Below, one piece after another: positions 45,099 through 58,600 of a DNA stretch of 64,000 bases. This DNA is from Welwitschia mirabilis (Eukaryota; Gnetophyta; Gnetopsida; Welwitschiales). Position 1 is the first letter of the stretch; every line of letters begins with the position of its first letter. Position numbers and translations under genes: made by a program. Under the pieces are notes generated by a model. The model ran no database searches. It was not told the origin of the DNA and saw only the letters and a program-made list of their open reading frames with translations. The stretch is taken from assembly GCA_051453625.1 (NCBI GenBank), contig JBOZIK010000001.1, positions 19,319,213 through 19,383,212 on the forward strand, given 5' to 3'.

Positions 45099-46135
45099 AT
45101 ATTACGCTGCCAATTTGTGGTTATTTGATGGGGTTTTATGAGTTGTTTTACAGGACTTTTATATAGGTTTAGGTGCAATTCTGAGGATTTTGAAGGTTCA
45201 ATAGGAAATCTCGGAAATGTGCAATTCTTACCCAGATTTGATGTATTAAAGGCAGATTTTGATGCACAGAGCTTTGGAGAAGGATTACTAACAAAAATGC
45301 TAAGTTTATCCTTAAGAAAATGATCAAAGAAGACCATCATCTCCTTCATCGTCCCCATGACATACAGGACGACGACTGCTTATGTGGACTATTGAATCAT
45401 TGTTGAGTCATCATTCTGAGTTATCTTTTATAATGTACTATCATCCCCATTGTCATCTGGATGATAGTCAGANNNNNNNNNNNNNNNNNNNNNNNNNNNN
45501 NNNNNNNNNNNNNNNNNNNNNNNNNNNNNNNNNNNNNNNNNNNNNNNNNNNNNNNNNNNNNNNNNNNNNNNNNNNNNNNNNNNNNNNNNNNNNNNNNNNN
45601 NNNNNNNNNNNNNNNNNNNNNNNNNNNNNNNNNNNNNNNNNNNNNNNNNNNNNNNNNNNNNNNNNNNNNNNNNNNNNNNNNNNNNNNNNNNNNNNNNNNN
45701 NNNNNNNNNNNNNNNNNNNNNNNNNNNNNNNNNGTTGTTCTGTAACCCAGATGATTATTACTTTTTAATATAAAATCTATTTTACTTTTTATATTTGCAT
45801 AGTAGAATTTCTGATCTTCCTTATAGTCTATGTTTCCCTTGATCTAGTGACAATTTCTTGGGTGATATAGATTATCAAGGGCAGCCTTTGTTAAGGCTAA
45901 AAGCAAGTAGTATTAGTTCCATTTTTCATTTCATCTAGATAAGTTTCATCTTTTCATTGGCATTACATTCCTTTATTTTCTACATTGTTATTTATTTTTG
46001 GTTCCTATATTTTCTTTTGCAAAGCAATCCGAGTCTCATCTCATAGTCTTCAATGTGAATATGACATTTTGGTTCTACTCTCACTCATACTAGTGTGATG
46101 TATTGTGTAAGATATCTTTTTATTTTATGAATTAC
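45099..46135 (+). mobile_element. LTR of the second Athila-like copy (plus strand)
   Basis: Starts after the polypurine tract with TATATTACGCTGCC (minus copy: TATGATGCTCTGCC). It carries the GTCCCCATGACATACAGGAC segment (about 45351) and, past the 261-N gap at 45473-45733, the TTCTGTAACCCAGATG and AAGGGCAGCCTTTGTTAAGG segments shared with the minus-strand copy. It ends near 46135 (GAATTACAGAATC). More AT-rich than the other copies, so probably older. Confidence 0.6.
45473..45733. other. assembly gap (261 N)
   Basis: Run of N inside the plus-strand Athila-like LTR, at about the position where the minus-strand copy also breaks (36684-36783). The LTR segment there seems hard to assemble. Confidence 0.99.
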
Positions 46136-49100
46136 AGAATCTTTCTGAACTTAAGCACTTGCATAAATACACACCATAACAAGTGGCTTTTTAAAGTTAA
46201 GAATGCTTTCTATGATTTTGTTTCTTTACAAAATATGATGGTACAAGGTAAAGAAAATAACGGTAAAGAAGAACATCTTGAATTTTTGATACTTTATTTA
46301 TAGCAATGCAAAGGTTGATTGCATTAAATGTGGTTTAATTATATCTCCTATCTAAATCTTGGTTATCACTTATTTTCTTTTGATTTTTTATGGTGCCTTC
46401 ATTTCTAAGTGAGCCTTATTTTAATTTAAAAATTGTATGTGCACGCATGTATTAAGATTATTTGATGCTCCTTTTATTTTATGTATTAGATTTATGTTCT
46501 TTTATTCTTAGGCTTATTTTTAATCTATATCATTTTTCATAGTTTAGGATATTAAAATTTTGATATAATTTTCTACTTTATAGTGATGACATATCTTTGA
46601 TTGTGCTTTTAGGTATTTGTTCTTTTGAGTTCTCTTTTATGCTTTATTGATCTCCTTTAAAATTCTTAACTAATTTGGTTTCTTCTTTTTATGTTGATAA
46701 AGTTTATTATTTAATTATTAGCATTTATTTTATTAATTGTTATTACAATTATGATGATGATTATGTTAATACATGGAAAACAATACCATATTCACCAGGG
46801 TTCTTGGTTGGCTTGACTAGGTGTAACTTGACACATTTTATTATATTATCATCTTAGCATATGTTATCTTGTTCTAGGTTCACAAGTTTATCTTTTATAT
46901 GTCTATCCCATAAAGGTTTTAGTAAAATTTATATCTGCATGGGAATTCTTTCTTAGTGATCAAGAGTAAGAGGCTTATGACTTGTGAGACACGGCAACAC
47001 ATTAAATTATTACTTTTACTCACTGAATTGATCACACTAAAAATTTATCTATTCTATGTTTAGTCATTTCTCTTTTTAATGTTTCATTATCACTAAAAGA
47101 ATAAAATGAGCAATAGTCAAGAACAAACATACAAATGAATACATCTATTCATTTCTTTTTAATAAAATAATAAAGGTTAGATAAAATTTCCAAGATGAAA
47201 AGATTTAAAAAGGCTTGGTATTTGTCCTTTTTTTACACTTATGCACCTATTAAGAAGAGATTACTTGATTTTCCTTTATATTTCATGTACCTTAGATTGA
47301 GTTATACCTCATTCCATTTTGTATGTCTTCCATAAATCATATAGATTTTTCCACCAATGTCATCTTTATTTTTTTCCCATAATCACATGTCTCTTAAACA
47401 TTCAATAGCTATTTTAATAACATATCTGTGTGGATTCCATTGACATAGCTAGATTTCAACCATGTATCTGAATCCCATTTGTGATTTGTTTTCATCAACA
47501 CTTTTGTATAATCAATCTCATCTGTAAAAATTCATTGCATCCATATAATTAAATTTCACCTGTAAAGACAGGCTCCACCTATAATACCTTTAATTTAACT
47601 ACACCATGTTAATACATATTGATTTATTATTCCAATAATATTTTGGGGATTTAGATGTAAGTATCTAAGAGAATGTTTTTCTTACAATTAGAAAAAGTGT
47701 TCAAAATCAAGACATCATTGCCTGAACAACAAGTGTGCTTGAAGACACTAAAAAACAAGGCATCAAGAGATTAAGACAAAGATACTAGTCCAAATGAAAT
47801 AAATACAGCAACTAAATAGAATTCAAAGAAAAGACATTATGTGAAAATTTTTAATTCTAATTTTGTGGCTACAACTGATCAATAGAGAGTTGTATATAAC
47901 CATTAGCAGTAGCAGTGTCACTTTAGTCATTAGTCATAAGTTTAGGATGAGGTTGTAAGATCAAAGGGATTGAGTTTTAGACAAGCAAGATGGATTGATA
48001 AAGGGACACAATTTTTTTTAAGGTAATGATAATTAATAACTTTAAGAGCACAAAAACCTAAAATGCATAGAAATATTAAGATTTCATTCAAGCATTATAA
48101 CAAAATATACTAGCTATGTAAGTCATAGTTTTTCTTTTTATCACATCATTTAAAGATTTATTAGTTCTTAATTATAAAATTACTATAAATCATAGCACAA
48201 AATTTTAAAGTTTGACATCCTTCCTTCCTTAAATCTTCTTTCCTCAAATAAATAAATATAAAATATTTTCTTTTTATCACAAGGGTTACCACCATAAGAT
48301 GTGATTTATCAAAAAAAGTATTTACATCATTTCTTTCAATGATTTAGCATGCTAAGCCATGACTTTCATACTGATTTTATCATAGGTAAAATCTATTTTT
48401 ATTTGATTCAAAATTTTCTTTAATTGTTAGCTAACTCTAATTAATTTATGATCATACATTATGCTTTTTTCATCACTATTTTAATAGTATTTCCTTATGG
48501 TTATTTTTAAATTTCTTTCAATTTGTATCAATATCAATCATTATATGTTTGGAAAAATATTTGAAGCCTCCTTATTTTTACTATTTCAATCGTTTGTACA
48601 TTTTAGTAGTCACATTTCATTGTAGTCATCAAAGAGGGACACATCAAAAACAAATAATAATTGCTAATTTCATTTTTTTATCTTTTATGAAACATATCTA
48701 CCTTAATTAGTATGAAGGGATTAGGACATAATGTCTTTATATTGTTGAGAGGTTTTATAAGATTGTAAGTTTGTTTAGAGTTTAAAATGTTTTGATTATG
48801 AAAGGATTATTACTAAGAATGCAAATATGAATAAACATTAAGCCATCCCATAAAGGATTATTACTAAGAATACAAATACAAGCAAACATTAATCCATCCC
48901 ATATTCTAAAAATTTATCTTACTTTTCTCTCATGTGGAAACCATCAACACAATTTAACTCTATTTAGTCAGGCTGAGCAAGGGACTTACTAGATTTATTT
49001 ATAAGAGAATTAAGTGAAACAACATTCTAAACGAGTTTTAAGCATTATTTCAAAGAATTTTTATGCATTTTATGGGGTTTGCCTAAGTCTTTGTGAATTT

Positions 49101-49211
49101 TAGAATGCTATCTTTGACATATTCAACTAGTTTTATAGATAAGTCATACTAAATAAATCATTAAATATATTTGATATATAATTATATTAAAGAATATGAA
49201 CATGTAAAAAA
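46136..49211. other. AT-rich stretch, nothing recognised
   Basis: About 3 kb of strongly AT-rich sequence without readable frames or clear element ends. A 40-60 bp near-duplicate occurs at about 48796-48850 and 48851-48905 (AAAGGATTATTACTAAGAATRC, then AAACATTAAKCCATCCCATA). Probably very old repeat remains. Confidence 0.4.
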
Positions 49212-49410
49212 TGATGATATTATTGGGAAATAGAAGAGAAAGGATCTTGAGCAATGTTTCCCAAAAATCAAATCTTTATTTCTCCAAAATATTCTCTATC
49301 ACTTATTACAATAAAGAGCTTGCTTTTAAAGGCAATAAAATCATTAGGGTTTCACTAGGATCTTCACACCCCCTAGGTGTATGACCATAATATGCATATA
49401 CACCTTAACA
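49212..49410 (-). mobile_element. 199-bp LTR of a minus-strand Copia element
   Basis: Bounded by TG…CA (forward TGATGATATT … CACCTTAACA). On the minus strand it is preceded by the polypurine-like GAAGGGGAAAT (forward 49411-49421) and contains the CTAGGGGGTGTGAAGATCC segment. Length is short but normal for some Copia lineages. A second copy was not found at the other end of the element. Confidence 0.5.
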
Positions 49411-50700
49411 ATTTCCCCTTCAACATGGTATTACATTCACTTCCAAGGGAAAACTGGAGTACCTGGAGAAAATCCTTAGAATGTGACCTACAATAAGACC
49501 TCCTTAAAGGAGTTCTTATGTAAGAGAACTACTTTATTAAAGAAGGAGTCAAGTTACTACTATGCATCCCATAGTAGATAGGACTATTATGTGCATTACA
49601 TCTACCATAATGTTAGTCCAAAATATGTACTACAAATTTCATAGTACTAGGCCAAAATTGTACTACACATTCTATAGTACTAAAATCAAGAGGGACTTTG
49701 GAGAGAGAATCAAAAGTCAAATGAAGCCTTAATGTACAAGAAAAAATGAATTTAAATCAACTCATTATTAGTTTATTTTTGGATTATAAGTGCTAGAACT
49801 TCTCTTGACCAAGTATTTTTATTTGAGTATTAATTATTCATTATATGATTAGATGATGTGTTGGTTTAATAACTTCATGTTACAAAAGTTCCTTAATTTT
49901 ATGGACCAACTCCCATGTACTATTTTCTACAAGTGCATAGTATTCTTCTTTCATGGCTTGGACCAATAAATTATGTAGAATGATGTATTTTAAAGAAGTT
50001 GATTTACCCTCAAATGTTAAGTGAATCTCAATATCATCATCATCATGAGTTGTATTCAACCCATGTATAGTTTTAGTTTTACTTTTCTCATCATCATGAA
50101 CATCTTGAAAAGTAGGCTATAGCCAAGTACTTCGATGTCATCTCTTAGTAGTATCAATTTCTTCAGTTGAAAAACTCACTGAATTACTATTGAAACCATG
50201 ATTAATCATGCTAAGAGCACAAAGTTGCTTAATTCCTATAGGTTGCAAAGTGGACATATTAATAGAATGAGCTGAAGCATTACTAGTGGCCACATCTCCC
50301 TCCTTAACTGTAGGAACTAGGCATTCAATATGGTCACTGGGTTAGAGGAATGATGAAGATTTGAAGGATCGAGCTAAGAATTATTGTTTGAAGTCTCTAA
50401 AAATATGAATAATGGAAAACAATGATCTTATGATGCTCTATGAGACACACTTAATAACCCTTCTATTCAGTTGGATATCCCATAAAGATGCTGATGTGAG
50501 AATGTACTTCAAATTTGTCACAATGTTCTCTTTAAATATAGACATATCAATTGCAATAAAAAAGGTGAAATTGGTTCAAATTTGACTTGTACCCATATCA
50601 CATTTTAGCTAGATATACTCCTTTTTCAATATATCAACCAATATGATTATTAATATGTACTACATTGTTTACTGCTTCACCCCAAAAATAGGTCTTACAA
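49411..50700 (-). pseudogene. decayed pol region of the minus-strand Copia element
   Basis: The position between integrase and LTR where reverse transcriptase and RNase H belong. Only short frames survive and no catalytic motif could be read. Forward 49560-49680 contains a repeated TACTAC / CATAGTACTA motif. Confidence 0.35.
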
Positions 50701-51300
50701 CCATTGAAATACATCATGAAATGTGTCATATCCATGGTTATTCAATTAAATCACTCAATAATACCCTTTTATTGGGGTATCCCTAGGTAGGTATTCAAAT
50801 GTCAAATCCCTTCAGAAGTAAGAAAGTCCTTGAACTCGACAGTTGTGTTCTCACCATCATTAGCTGAGTAGAAACTTTTAATATGATAGTCAACTTTCTT
50901 TTTAACTTTAGTTTTAAAATTCTTGAAAATATCTAAAGTTTACAATTTGTATTTGATGAGATATATCCCAGCCATTTGGAAATAATTATTAATATAGGAA
51001 ATAACGCAACAAAATCTATGGAAAATGGAAACTGACATAGGTCCACATAGATCACTATGAATAAATAAAAGATTTTGATTAACATGTAATTTAATTAATG
51101 AAAACTACTATCTAGTTATTTTTGACCAGAATAAATGCTTCACACTAACGAAAATTCCGTGATATGGACAAAAAATGCTTATGCCATTTTCATGTATTAC
51201 ATTCATTATGCTAAGAGTAGAATGCCCTAGTCGAGCATGCCATAGTAGTAAGGGAGATATCTCATCTTGTAAAAGGGCATAGGTGGTCTCTCACATTCTA
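50701..51300 (-). pseudogene. Copia integrase and GAG-pre-integrase (minus strand)
   Basis: Minus-strand reading shows LLLWHARLGHSTLSIMNVIH (about 51260-51190), the GAG-pre-integrase block. The integrase core start LLFIHSDLCGPMSVS (about 51070-51030) follows, then TTVEFKDFLTSEGI (about 50845-50800) before the expected …PQQNGxxER… block, where GIPQ*KGII can be made out. The order matches Copia pol. Many stops. Confidence 0.7.
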
Positions 51301-53111
51301 ACACAACCATAAAGATGAAAACACTTACCATCCATATAGCCTTTCATAACCAATAATCAATTATCATCATAAATGTCCACTGAGTGCTTCATCATGGAAA
51401 TAGAGTGATCTTCTTACATCATACTTAAAAGTAATAGAAGATGAAATCATAAAAAAGAAATATACAAAACATGTAAAATAGTTTGTGAAGAGAGCAATGT
51501 CTAGTTAAGGGTAATCAAACCATAATCTTCTAAAAAAACTAGTGTTTTATCTACTTAATAAACATGAGCTAGTGCTTTAACAAATTCATTAGAATAATTG
51601 TATTGATAAGTTATGTAATGAGTTTCACCTGTGTCAAGAATCCTTATCTCATTATAAGGTATGTATTGACTTATACTAATAAAATAAAAGTTTTAAAAAA
51701 ATAGCATTTGATTCAAAGTTTTCAACATCATCAAGGGAATTAGATTCTTTAGTAACTGCATTTTTCTTAGGCATAGAATCTATCTTATCCCAAGGAATCC
51801 TACAAAATTCTGTTGTCTTATCTTGTCTTCCACATTATGGGCATTGATATTTTCTCTTCTTAGGAGTCATAGTATTTAAAACTTACTCCTTGTTTTACTA
51901 TTTCTAATTAGGGTTCTTGTTTTATGATTGCTGTGGAGCCTTATCCTCATCATGGTGCAATTCCTTTTGCAGATGGAATTTGCTAATAGGTTATTTATTT
52001 TTATGAGGAGTGCCATGAAAATGAGAAACTTTACATGCAGCTTCAAAGGAAGAAGATGTGATGAAGTTAAACTAAGATTTAGTAGAAATAAAATTCTTAT
52101 TAAGTATATCAAAAGTCATATTATTTGATGGCTTACTGCCATGTAGTGGCATAATATAAGTACATGTAAAGAATTATTTCAAACAACAATGGATTAAGTT
52201 GACATAATGAATGCAAAATTGTTTTTATGAATCAATCTTCACTACCTTTAGCTTGATGTCTTACATCTATGCAATAAATTATCTTATCTTTCCTTTCTCA
52301 TAATGTAAATTGTTCATGTGAGTTATAAGGTTAAGAAGCTCCAAATTATTTTTGGAGTAGAATGTGTTCCTCAAGATATAGAATTTGGTATCACTTGTTT
52401 TGGTACAATCACTAAACCTACTATATTGATAAGAGATAAGTTTACACATAATCTATAATCAATTTTTTGTCAATATGTTACTAAGTAACTTATTTAGTTA
52501 GATCGTGAAGAAGTGTATGATCATGTATTAATAATTCCTTTTCATAATCATAAATCTACACGGTTAGTATGAAATCCTCATACCAAACCCAACATGACTC
52601 ATGATCTTAAAGAGTGACTCTGATATTGGTCATGATCCTAAAGAATGGATGTGAAAGACTCTAACAATCACTAAAACTTACCCTTTGAAGATGATGATAT
52701 CTATGCCATGATAAAGAGGGGATGAGTATGAGAAAAGAGTTAATAAGGTAAAGTCAAGAATCATCTTTCTCACATCCATAACTAAAAGTGATCTATTCAT
52801 CATACAAAGAAATTTTATTAAAATTTAAAAAAATAAGAAAAAGAGAACCAAAAGATGTTATATTCATAAGAAAAGGGATCTTTCTCTCATTCACAATTTC
52901 AAGTAATTTATCCAATTTACAATGCAATGAAAGCAAACAAACAAAAATGTCATGATGAGAGGTAAAATCACAAGGAAAGGAAATAAAGCCAAAATCGAGT
53001 GATCTATCTAAAACATAAAATGTGATAATTTATAATCCACATTTTGTAATATTTAATTAGTAATCATAATGACATGATTACGAGAGTCTCTAAATTATCT
53101 AATACATTTTG
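51301..53111 (-). pseudogene. decayed gag/protease of the minus-strand Copia element
   Basis: Upstream part of the same element. A minus-strand frame at about 51830-51690 (TTEFCRIPWDKIDSMPKKNA) follows a CPQCG-like segment that could be a decayed zinc knuckle. Short frames at 51876-52112 overlap on both strands and are not convincing genes. Further right there is only AT-rich sequence. Confidence 0.4.
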
Positions 53112-53125
53112 ATACCAATTTTAAT
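53112..53125 (-). other. degenerate primer-binding site
   Basis: Minus strand reads TTGGTATCAAAATG (forward TTTTGATACCAA), close to the initiator tRNA-Met primer-binding consensus TGGTATCAGAGC. The position upstream of the Copia gag is right for the start of that element. Confidence 0.4.
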
Positions 53126-54209
53126 GAAAATCCTTTTTTTTTAAAAGTGAGAATCAATGGGTATTCTTATAATTGATAATGTAATATGCAAAACATATAT
53201 TTTAAAAGTTACTTACTTAATTAATCTTAATTTTAATTAATCTTAATTTTGGGTAATTTTATTATTTTAAAATATAATGATAAGAATTTTAATACTAAAT
53301 ATACCTATTTATGATTATGTAAGCAATTTAATGGTTAAATAGTTAAATCGAAAAATTCATATGAAGGTGTAAAATAATCTCTACAAAAATGGCATGTGAC
53401 ATATTTATTTTAACTATGTCTTCATGTGTCTTATTCAAATCTAAAAAGAAACTAAAATTACTTAGTAAAAGTAAAAGAATAGTAAGTAAGAATACTATGT
53501 TCAATTATGACAATTTCTTACATTTAATTATGACATTCCCTTCTTGTATGTTGTTGATATGATAGATCATGAAGAGTGTAAACATGTGAGTAAGAACATG
53601 CACTCTTATCCATAAAGTAAAAATAATAAATGAATATAATTTATTCTATCATGACTTTTATCCTTATTAATGTTTTTGGAAGTACTTTATGCATAAAATA
53701 TTATTTTTCTTATTGTGTTACATGACAATTTTGAAATTGGTACATTTGTTCTTCTAATGCATGTTTTGGATTAATTATGAGTCCATGAATGATGAAGAAG
53801 GAACTAGAATAAAGAAATTATGCATCTAATTAATTTTGTTAATTAAAGCAAGAAGATTACTCATCTAAATTAGGTGCATAAGTCATAAATAAGATTCCTT
53901 TTGTCATTGATACATTACTTTCACTTTTTACACAAGCTCTTATAACTTCACATTGATTACATAAGCTCATCCAACTTGTTATTAATTAATCTTGTCATTG
54001 TCATTCACATTTCCATATCACTTTTATACAAAGTCCATCCAACTTGTTATTAATCAATCTTATCATTGTCACTAATATGTCAATGTCATTTTTACATAAG
54101 ATCCATTCAACTTGTCATTAATCAATCTTATAAAGTAAAAGAGATTTCCTTGTCTTATGAGTAAAATGATATAGGTGGTCTTTAATCAATTATATCAAGA
54201 ACCTTTAAT
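53126..54209. other. AT-rich stretch, possible 5' LTR or flank
   Basis: The 5' LTR of the minus-strand Copia element should start here, but no copy of the 49212-49410 LTR was recognised. A short segment (CATCCAACTTGTTATTAATYAATCTTRTCATTGTC) occurs three times at about 53970, 54025 and 54105. Confidence 0.35.
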
Positions 54210-56895
54210 ATACCATTTATCTATAAATAAAGCCCTCTTACTTTCTCTCAAACTAGTATTTTTTAAGCAAGTTTATGTTTCCAAAATTTCTTCTTAATAT
54301 TTCATTCTTTTAAATGTGGAGTGGGAGCTTGGAGGTTGGAGCTTAGAGGTTGAATCTTGAAGATTAGAGCTTAAAATCTTGGAGATAGAATCTTAGAGCG
54401 TAGAACTTTCTCAATCTTATTCAAGGATCATCAATCTCCTTACCTCTAAGTAGGTTCTTCTTTCATGAGAGTTTTAGCTCCATTTCTTGCATTAGGCCTA
54501 TGCATATGATTTGTGTTTGCTCTCCTATTAGCTGATACTAAGACAAGGAAGAGAATTGAGGGATCTTTATATGATTATCTAATGGGGCTATCAATGGTTA
54601 TATATATTTTTCCCTCCCATTGACATAGACTAAGATGATGGAGGGAGTTGAGGGACCTCTTAACATGCTTAGCTTCTATGTGTCTAATGGATATTTTGGT
54701 CAAGTAACCAAAGGATTCACTATGATTTTGGGTACTCATATTGTATTGCATTGTATTATTGTTTAGATGCATTTTACATCATATTTTCATTAGAGTCTTG
54801 TTAGGGTAAACAAAGTTTAATCCTCAAGAATCTATTTAGGCTAGGCATTCCTTATTAGAAAATTCTAAGGCTCACGCTATTGATGCATTGTTTATTATAG
54901 TAAATTGAGTTTATATTAATGTTTAGAATAAAAATTCATAGTCAATTTATTTGATTTTATTTTTGTAAATTGGTATGATTTCTCTTGTTCTTAGTTTAGT
55001 TAAAGTTTATCTTTTTTTTTAAGGACAAGAAAATTAAGAAAGTTATAACTCATTTAATACTATGTAAAATTTTATGAAATTTTTTATTAGGTCTAAAATT
55101 ATGTTAGGAAGTTAAAATTTTTAAAATAGTAATTTTGATGACATAAAATAATTTTTAAAATTTCTTTTGTAAAAAAATCTCAAAATTTATAAGCAAAAAA
55201 CAAGAAGTAAAAAGTTTTAGTTTTTAGAATTTATAGAGAGTTCTAGGAAAAATTGGAGTAGTCAAACTTGTGGAAAATTAAATAATATTTTTAAAAAGTA
55301 TTTACACATTGAAAAACACTAAGTATATCAATAGTTATAGCCATTTTCGTAAAGGGTATTAGTTTAGCAATTCTAAGAATTAGGCAGTTTTCATAGTTTA
55401 AAGTATGAACATATGAAATACATCTAGGCTAATTTAAATTTATTAAAATTATTTTTTAAGAATAGTGTAGTTAGTCTGATTTTAGAAAATTAAGTCTAAT
55501 TTATTTTTAAATAATTAATAAAAAATTTTTAGATTTAATGCCGTCTAAAAGTTAAGAAAATTTGTAAATAACTTTAATAATTATAGAAAATTAACTAATG
55601 CAAGTACCATATGATTTATACTTAAGTTAAGTCTTTTTTGTATCATTTTTATATAATATTTATCAAAATTTAGGTTCTTCTTCTTACCTTTCAAGCATAA
55701 ACATTAAGGTTATCTACTTAATAGTCCTAGAAGCATGTAGCCCAATTAATTAGCTTTATTAATGTTTATTTTTGAAAAAAATGCATATAGTTTATCTAAC
55801 TTTATTTTAATATAGACACTTAGAATGATTAAGAGGGTTTAAAAGTTGGCTTAGTTTCATAAATGAAGGATGTGTTGTAATAGAACTTAGATGTATTAAT
55901 GTGTCTTGTTTGAAAACAATTACTATAATATAGAAAAACGAAGAAATGTTTTCTTTAATTTATTTTTATTATTATACTTTGAAAATGTATGATTTCCATT
56001 TATGTAAAATAAAAAATATGCTTATATGTTCTACTCTTCTTTTGTATGATTATTTTCTTAAAATAAACCTTATGATGATTAGAATTATTTTTACTAGACA
56101 AACAACCCACTAAATATTCACATATTGTATGCTTGAATTTGTATGGTGTATTCATTTAACTAAATCAAGATAATCTTAATAATTATCCATCCCCATACTT
56201 GGATTTTATCATCAAGTTAGGTTTAATTGTACTTTTATTTTCAAACCCTTTTGGAAGTGGATTTGATCACCACTCTCCTACCTTATGCATGCATGGACTT
56301 ACTCTGACTTAATATCTCAAGCCCTTAATATCAAAGGATAATGTTGCACCATCTTGAAATGCTTTAAGGAATCAGGGGTTACTTGAAAGTATGCATCCAC
56401 CTCACGTACCACCTATCACCTGTATTAGGGGTATATCGAGATGAAGTCTAAGCCTCTAGAGTTGAGCCTAATTATGTCTGTATAGTATAGAACTTGAAAT
56501 AGAACCAACTCATATCTGGAGGGTGGCCAGATATCGAGTTGTAATGCCATTAATAGGAGATGCAACCTCCCATTATATTGGTTAGGAACTATCAAAAAAC
56601 TTATCCATTATATGTAATAAAACAAGTTTACATCCCATCAACTTTATACAAGATATCTATATATGATGAAAACAAAAGTTAGGAATAAATATAAGACACA
56701 ATTTTAACATCATTATTGTATGTAAACCAAATGGATTATAATTAAGTAATAATTATGTTATCTAATTATTTTAAATCTTATAATGTGTTAATAGGATCTA
56801 AATAGGATTTGATCCTAAGTTCTATTATTCATGTTAGTTAATAATGTCTAGAAAAAAATATTGATTAATTAGGGTAATTAAAATTAGGGTGTTAC
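54210..56895 (+). mobile_element. long Gypsy-type LTR (right part)
   Basis: Starts at a TATA box (CTATAAATAAAG, about 54221) with a leader of repeated GGAGCTTAGAGGTTG motifs (54305-54400), followed by AT-rich sequence and a more GC-rich island at 56260-56600 (CATGCATGGAC…, GGTGGCCAGATATCGAG). It ends in GGTGTTACA (56889-56897), the usual end of plant Gypsy chromovirus LTRs, next to a possible decayed primer-binding site (ATCATTAGAAGC). The left edge of the LTR, upstream of the TATA box, is not defined. Confidence 0.45.
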
Positions 56896-56919
56896 ATATC
56901 ATTAGAAGCTATATGATTA

Positions 56920-57549
56920 TATTGATAGATTTAAAGAGCATTTAGAAAGTATCATTTAGAATAATTCTAGGGAATGGTCAAAGATTAGCAAAATTTTTAG
57001 TAACTATAAAAGAGATATTAAATCCTTAAGAATAGAAATTGTACAAAGAGAGAAGACATTTTTACCAAAGAATTTAAAACTTTTTTAAATGATATGGTCA
57101 CACAATTTTATAGAATATTAAAAGAATGCAAAACAGATATGAAAGTTTTTGTAGTATTCTCTTAGGATTTTTAGTAGTTATATTCCTTTAGAGATATAAT
57201 TATGAAAAATATAACCATGCTTAGAGGCACTTTTATAGATATCTTTTCAAAATTAAAAAATAAGGATTTATCAAAAATGTATATAGTCTTAATAGGAAAA
57301 ACTTCAAGGGCGGCAGTACAAGTTGAGATAGCTTCAGAACCAGAACATGTACTTCAAAGTCCCAGAATAAAAATTCCTCTAGCCCTTAAAAGAAAAATAG
57401 GAAATTCAAAGCAGCCAAGGGCTCCTTCAAGAGGAAGAGACAAAGGCAAAAATGTAACAACTAGAAAACCAACAGATATAGAAATTATAGCTTTAAATGA
57501 TTCTACTTTATTTGAGGAACAAAGAAAAATTTTGGTTGTGTTAAAATAG
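56920..57549 (+). pseudogene. unidentified basic coiled-coil ORF (gag position)
   Basis: Follows the GTTACA end of the preceding LTR, so gag is expected. Frames at 56920-57130 read YDYIDRFKEHLESII, REWSKISKIFSNYKRDIKSL and LRIEIVQREKTFLPKNLKLF (helical, charged). After a frameshift, the open frame 57202-57549 (115 codons) reads TFIDIFSKLKNKDLSKMYIV and then a strongly basic segment PLALKRKIGNSKQPRAPSRG, RDKGKNVTTRKPTD, ending EEQRKILVVLK. Helical first half and arginine/lysine tail suit a nucleic-acid-binding gag without a zinc knuckle. No family recognised. Confidence 0.4.
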
Positions 57550-58600
57550 GAAAAATAGTAGGTCCAATAGGCCAAGAAATTAAAAGAATAAGAGTCTAAT
57601 AAAGAGCATCCTTTTATTTTCAAAAGAAGAAATGAAAAATGTTGAGCTTTTCTTTCTCTTTCTTTTGTATATATTTGTTAAGGACTAACAAAACCTTGAG
57701 CTTAGGGGAACTGATGAGAATCGATAATGGTGTAAATTTTTCTTATTAATTAAATAATTTTGTTTTTATAATTATATATTTTAGATGGTATTCAACATTT
57801 CTCTTTAGAATTTAAGTTTATAAACCAATTGGTTAGTAGGTTAGTTAGTTAATATGTTAATAGGTTAATATATGTTATTATGTTATAGGTACAAAAAGTC
57901 GTTTGATATGAGGATGAGGGAGAATGTTAAGGTGGCAGAAATATAGTAACAACTTCAATCATAAACCTATTTCTCAAGAGCAAAAAAAGGAAACAGTAAA
58001 ATGGAAAGAAGCTAAAGGGTATAAGAAGGAGATCATCACAAGGAGTAGGGATCTTTTGGCAAAAGAGCTATAGAAATAGAACTAAGAAAAAAGGTCAAGA
58101 AGAATCTCCAATTATCTTGAAAAAGGTGTAGCATCATCTAATGTTCTAATGTTGCCTACAAAGCAAAACAAAAATCTTATTAGTACATTTTTGTATAGCA
58201 TTTTGATATTTTAATATAAAGCTAAAAAGCTAATATTTTGAAATATCATTGTGAACATGTAATTACTTGCTCTTGTTTCTACAACTAAAGATGGATTAAG
58301 ATAATTAGTAATACTTAGAAATAATTATTATTCACCATTTCATCTAAAATATATATCATGCTTTTTTATTTTCTTATTCCCTATAATGTAATATATTTAT
58401 ATAGTAAACTTATCAATTATCAACCTGACTAGTTCAAGTAACTTCATCATGAGCTTTTTGTGGTGATGCATTTTGAACTAAATGGTTGAAGTACAAATAG
58501 TCTTAACTAGTTCTTTAGTAAACCTGTCACATTCAAAATTTTTCAAGGTCCAAAGGTTTAGCTTAAAATTTTAATTAAAATAATTTTATTATTATAGAGT
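57550..58600. other. AT-rich stretch, nothing recognised
   Basis: No readable frame beyond the ORF at 57549. A TTAGTAGGTTAGTTAGTTAATATGTTAATAGG-like simple repeat lies at about 57832-57870. Confidence 0.35.

Noticed and set aside
51876-52128. Overlapping open frames on opposite strands
   Set aside because: AT-rich, mutually overlapping and without motif; part of a decayed Copia gag region.
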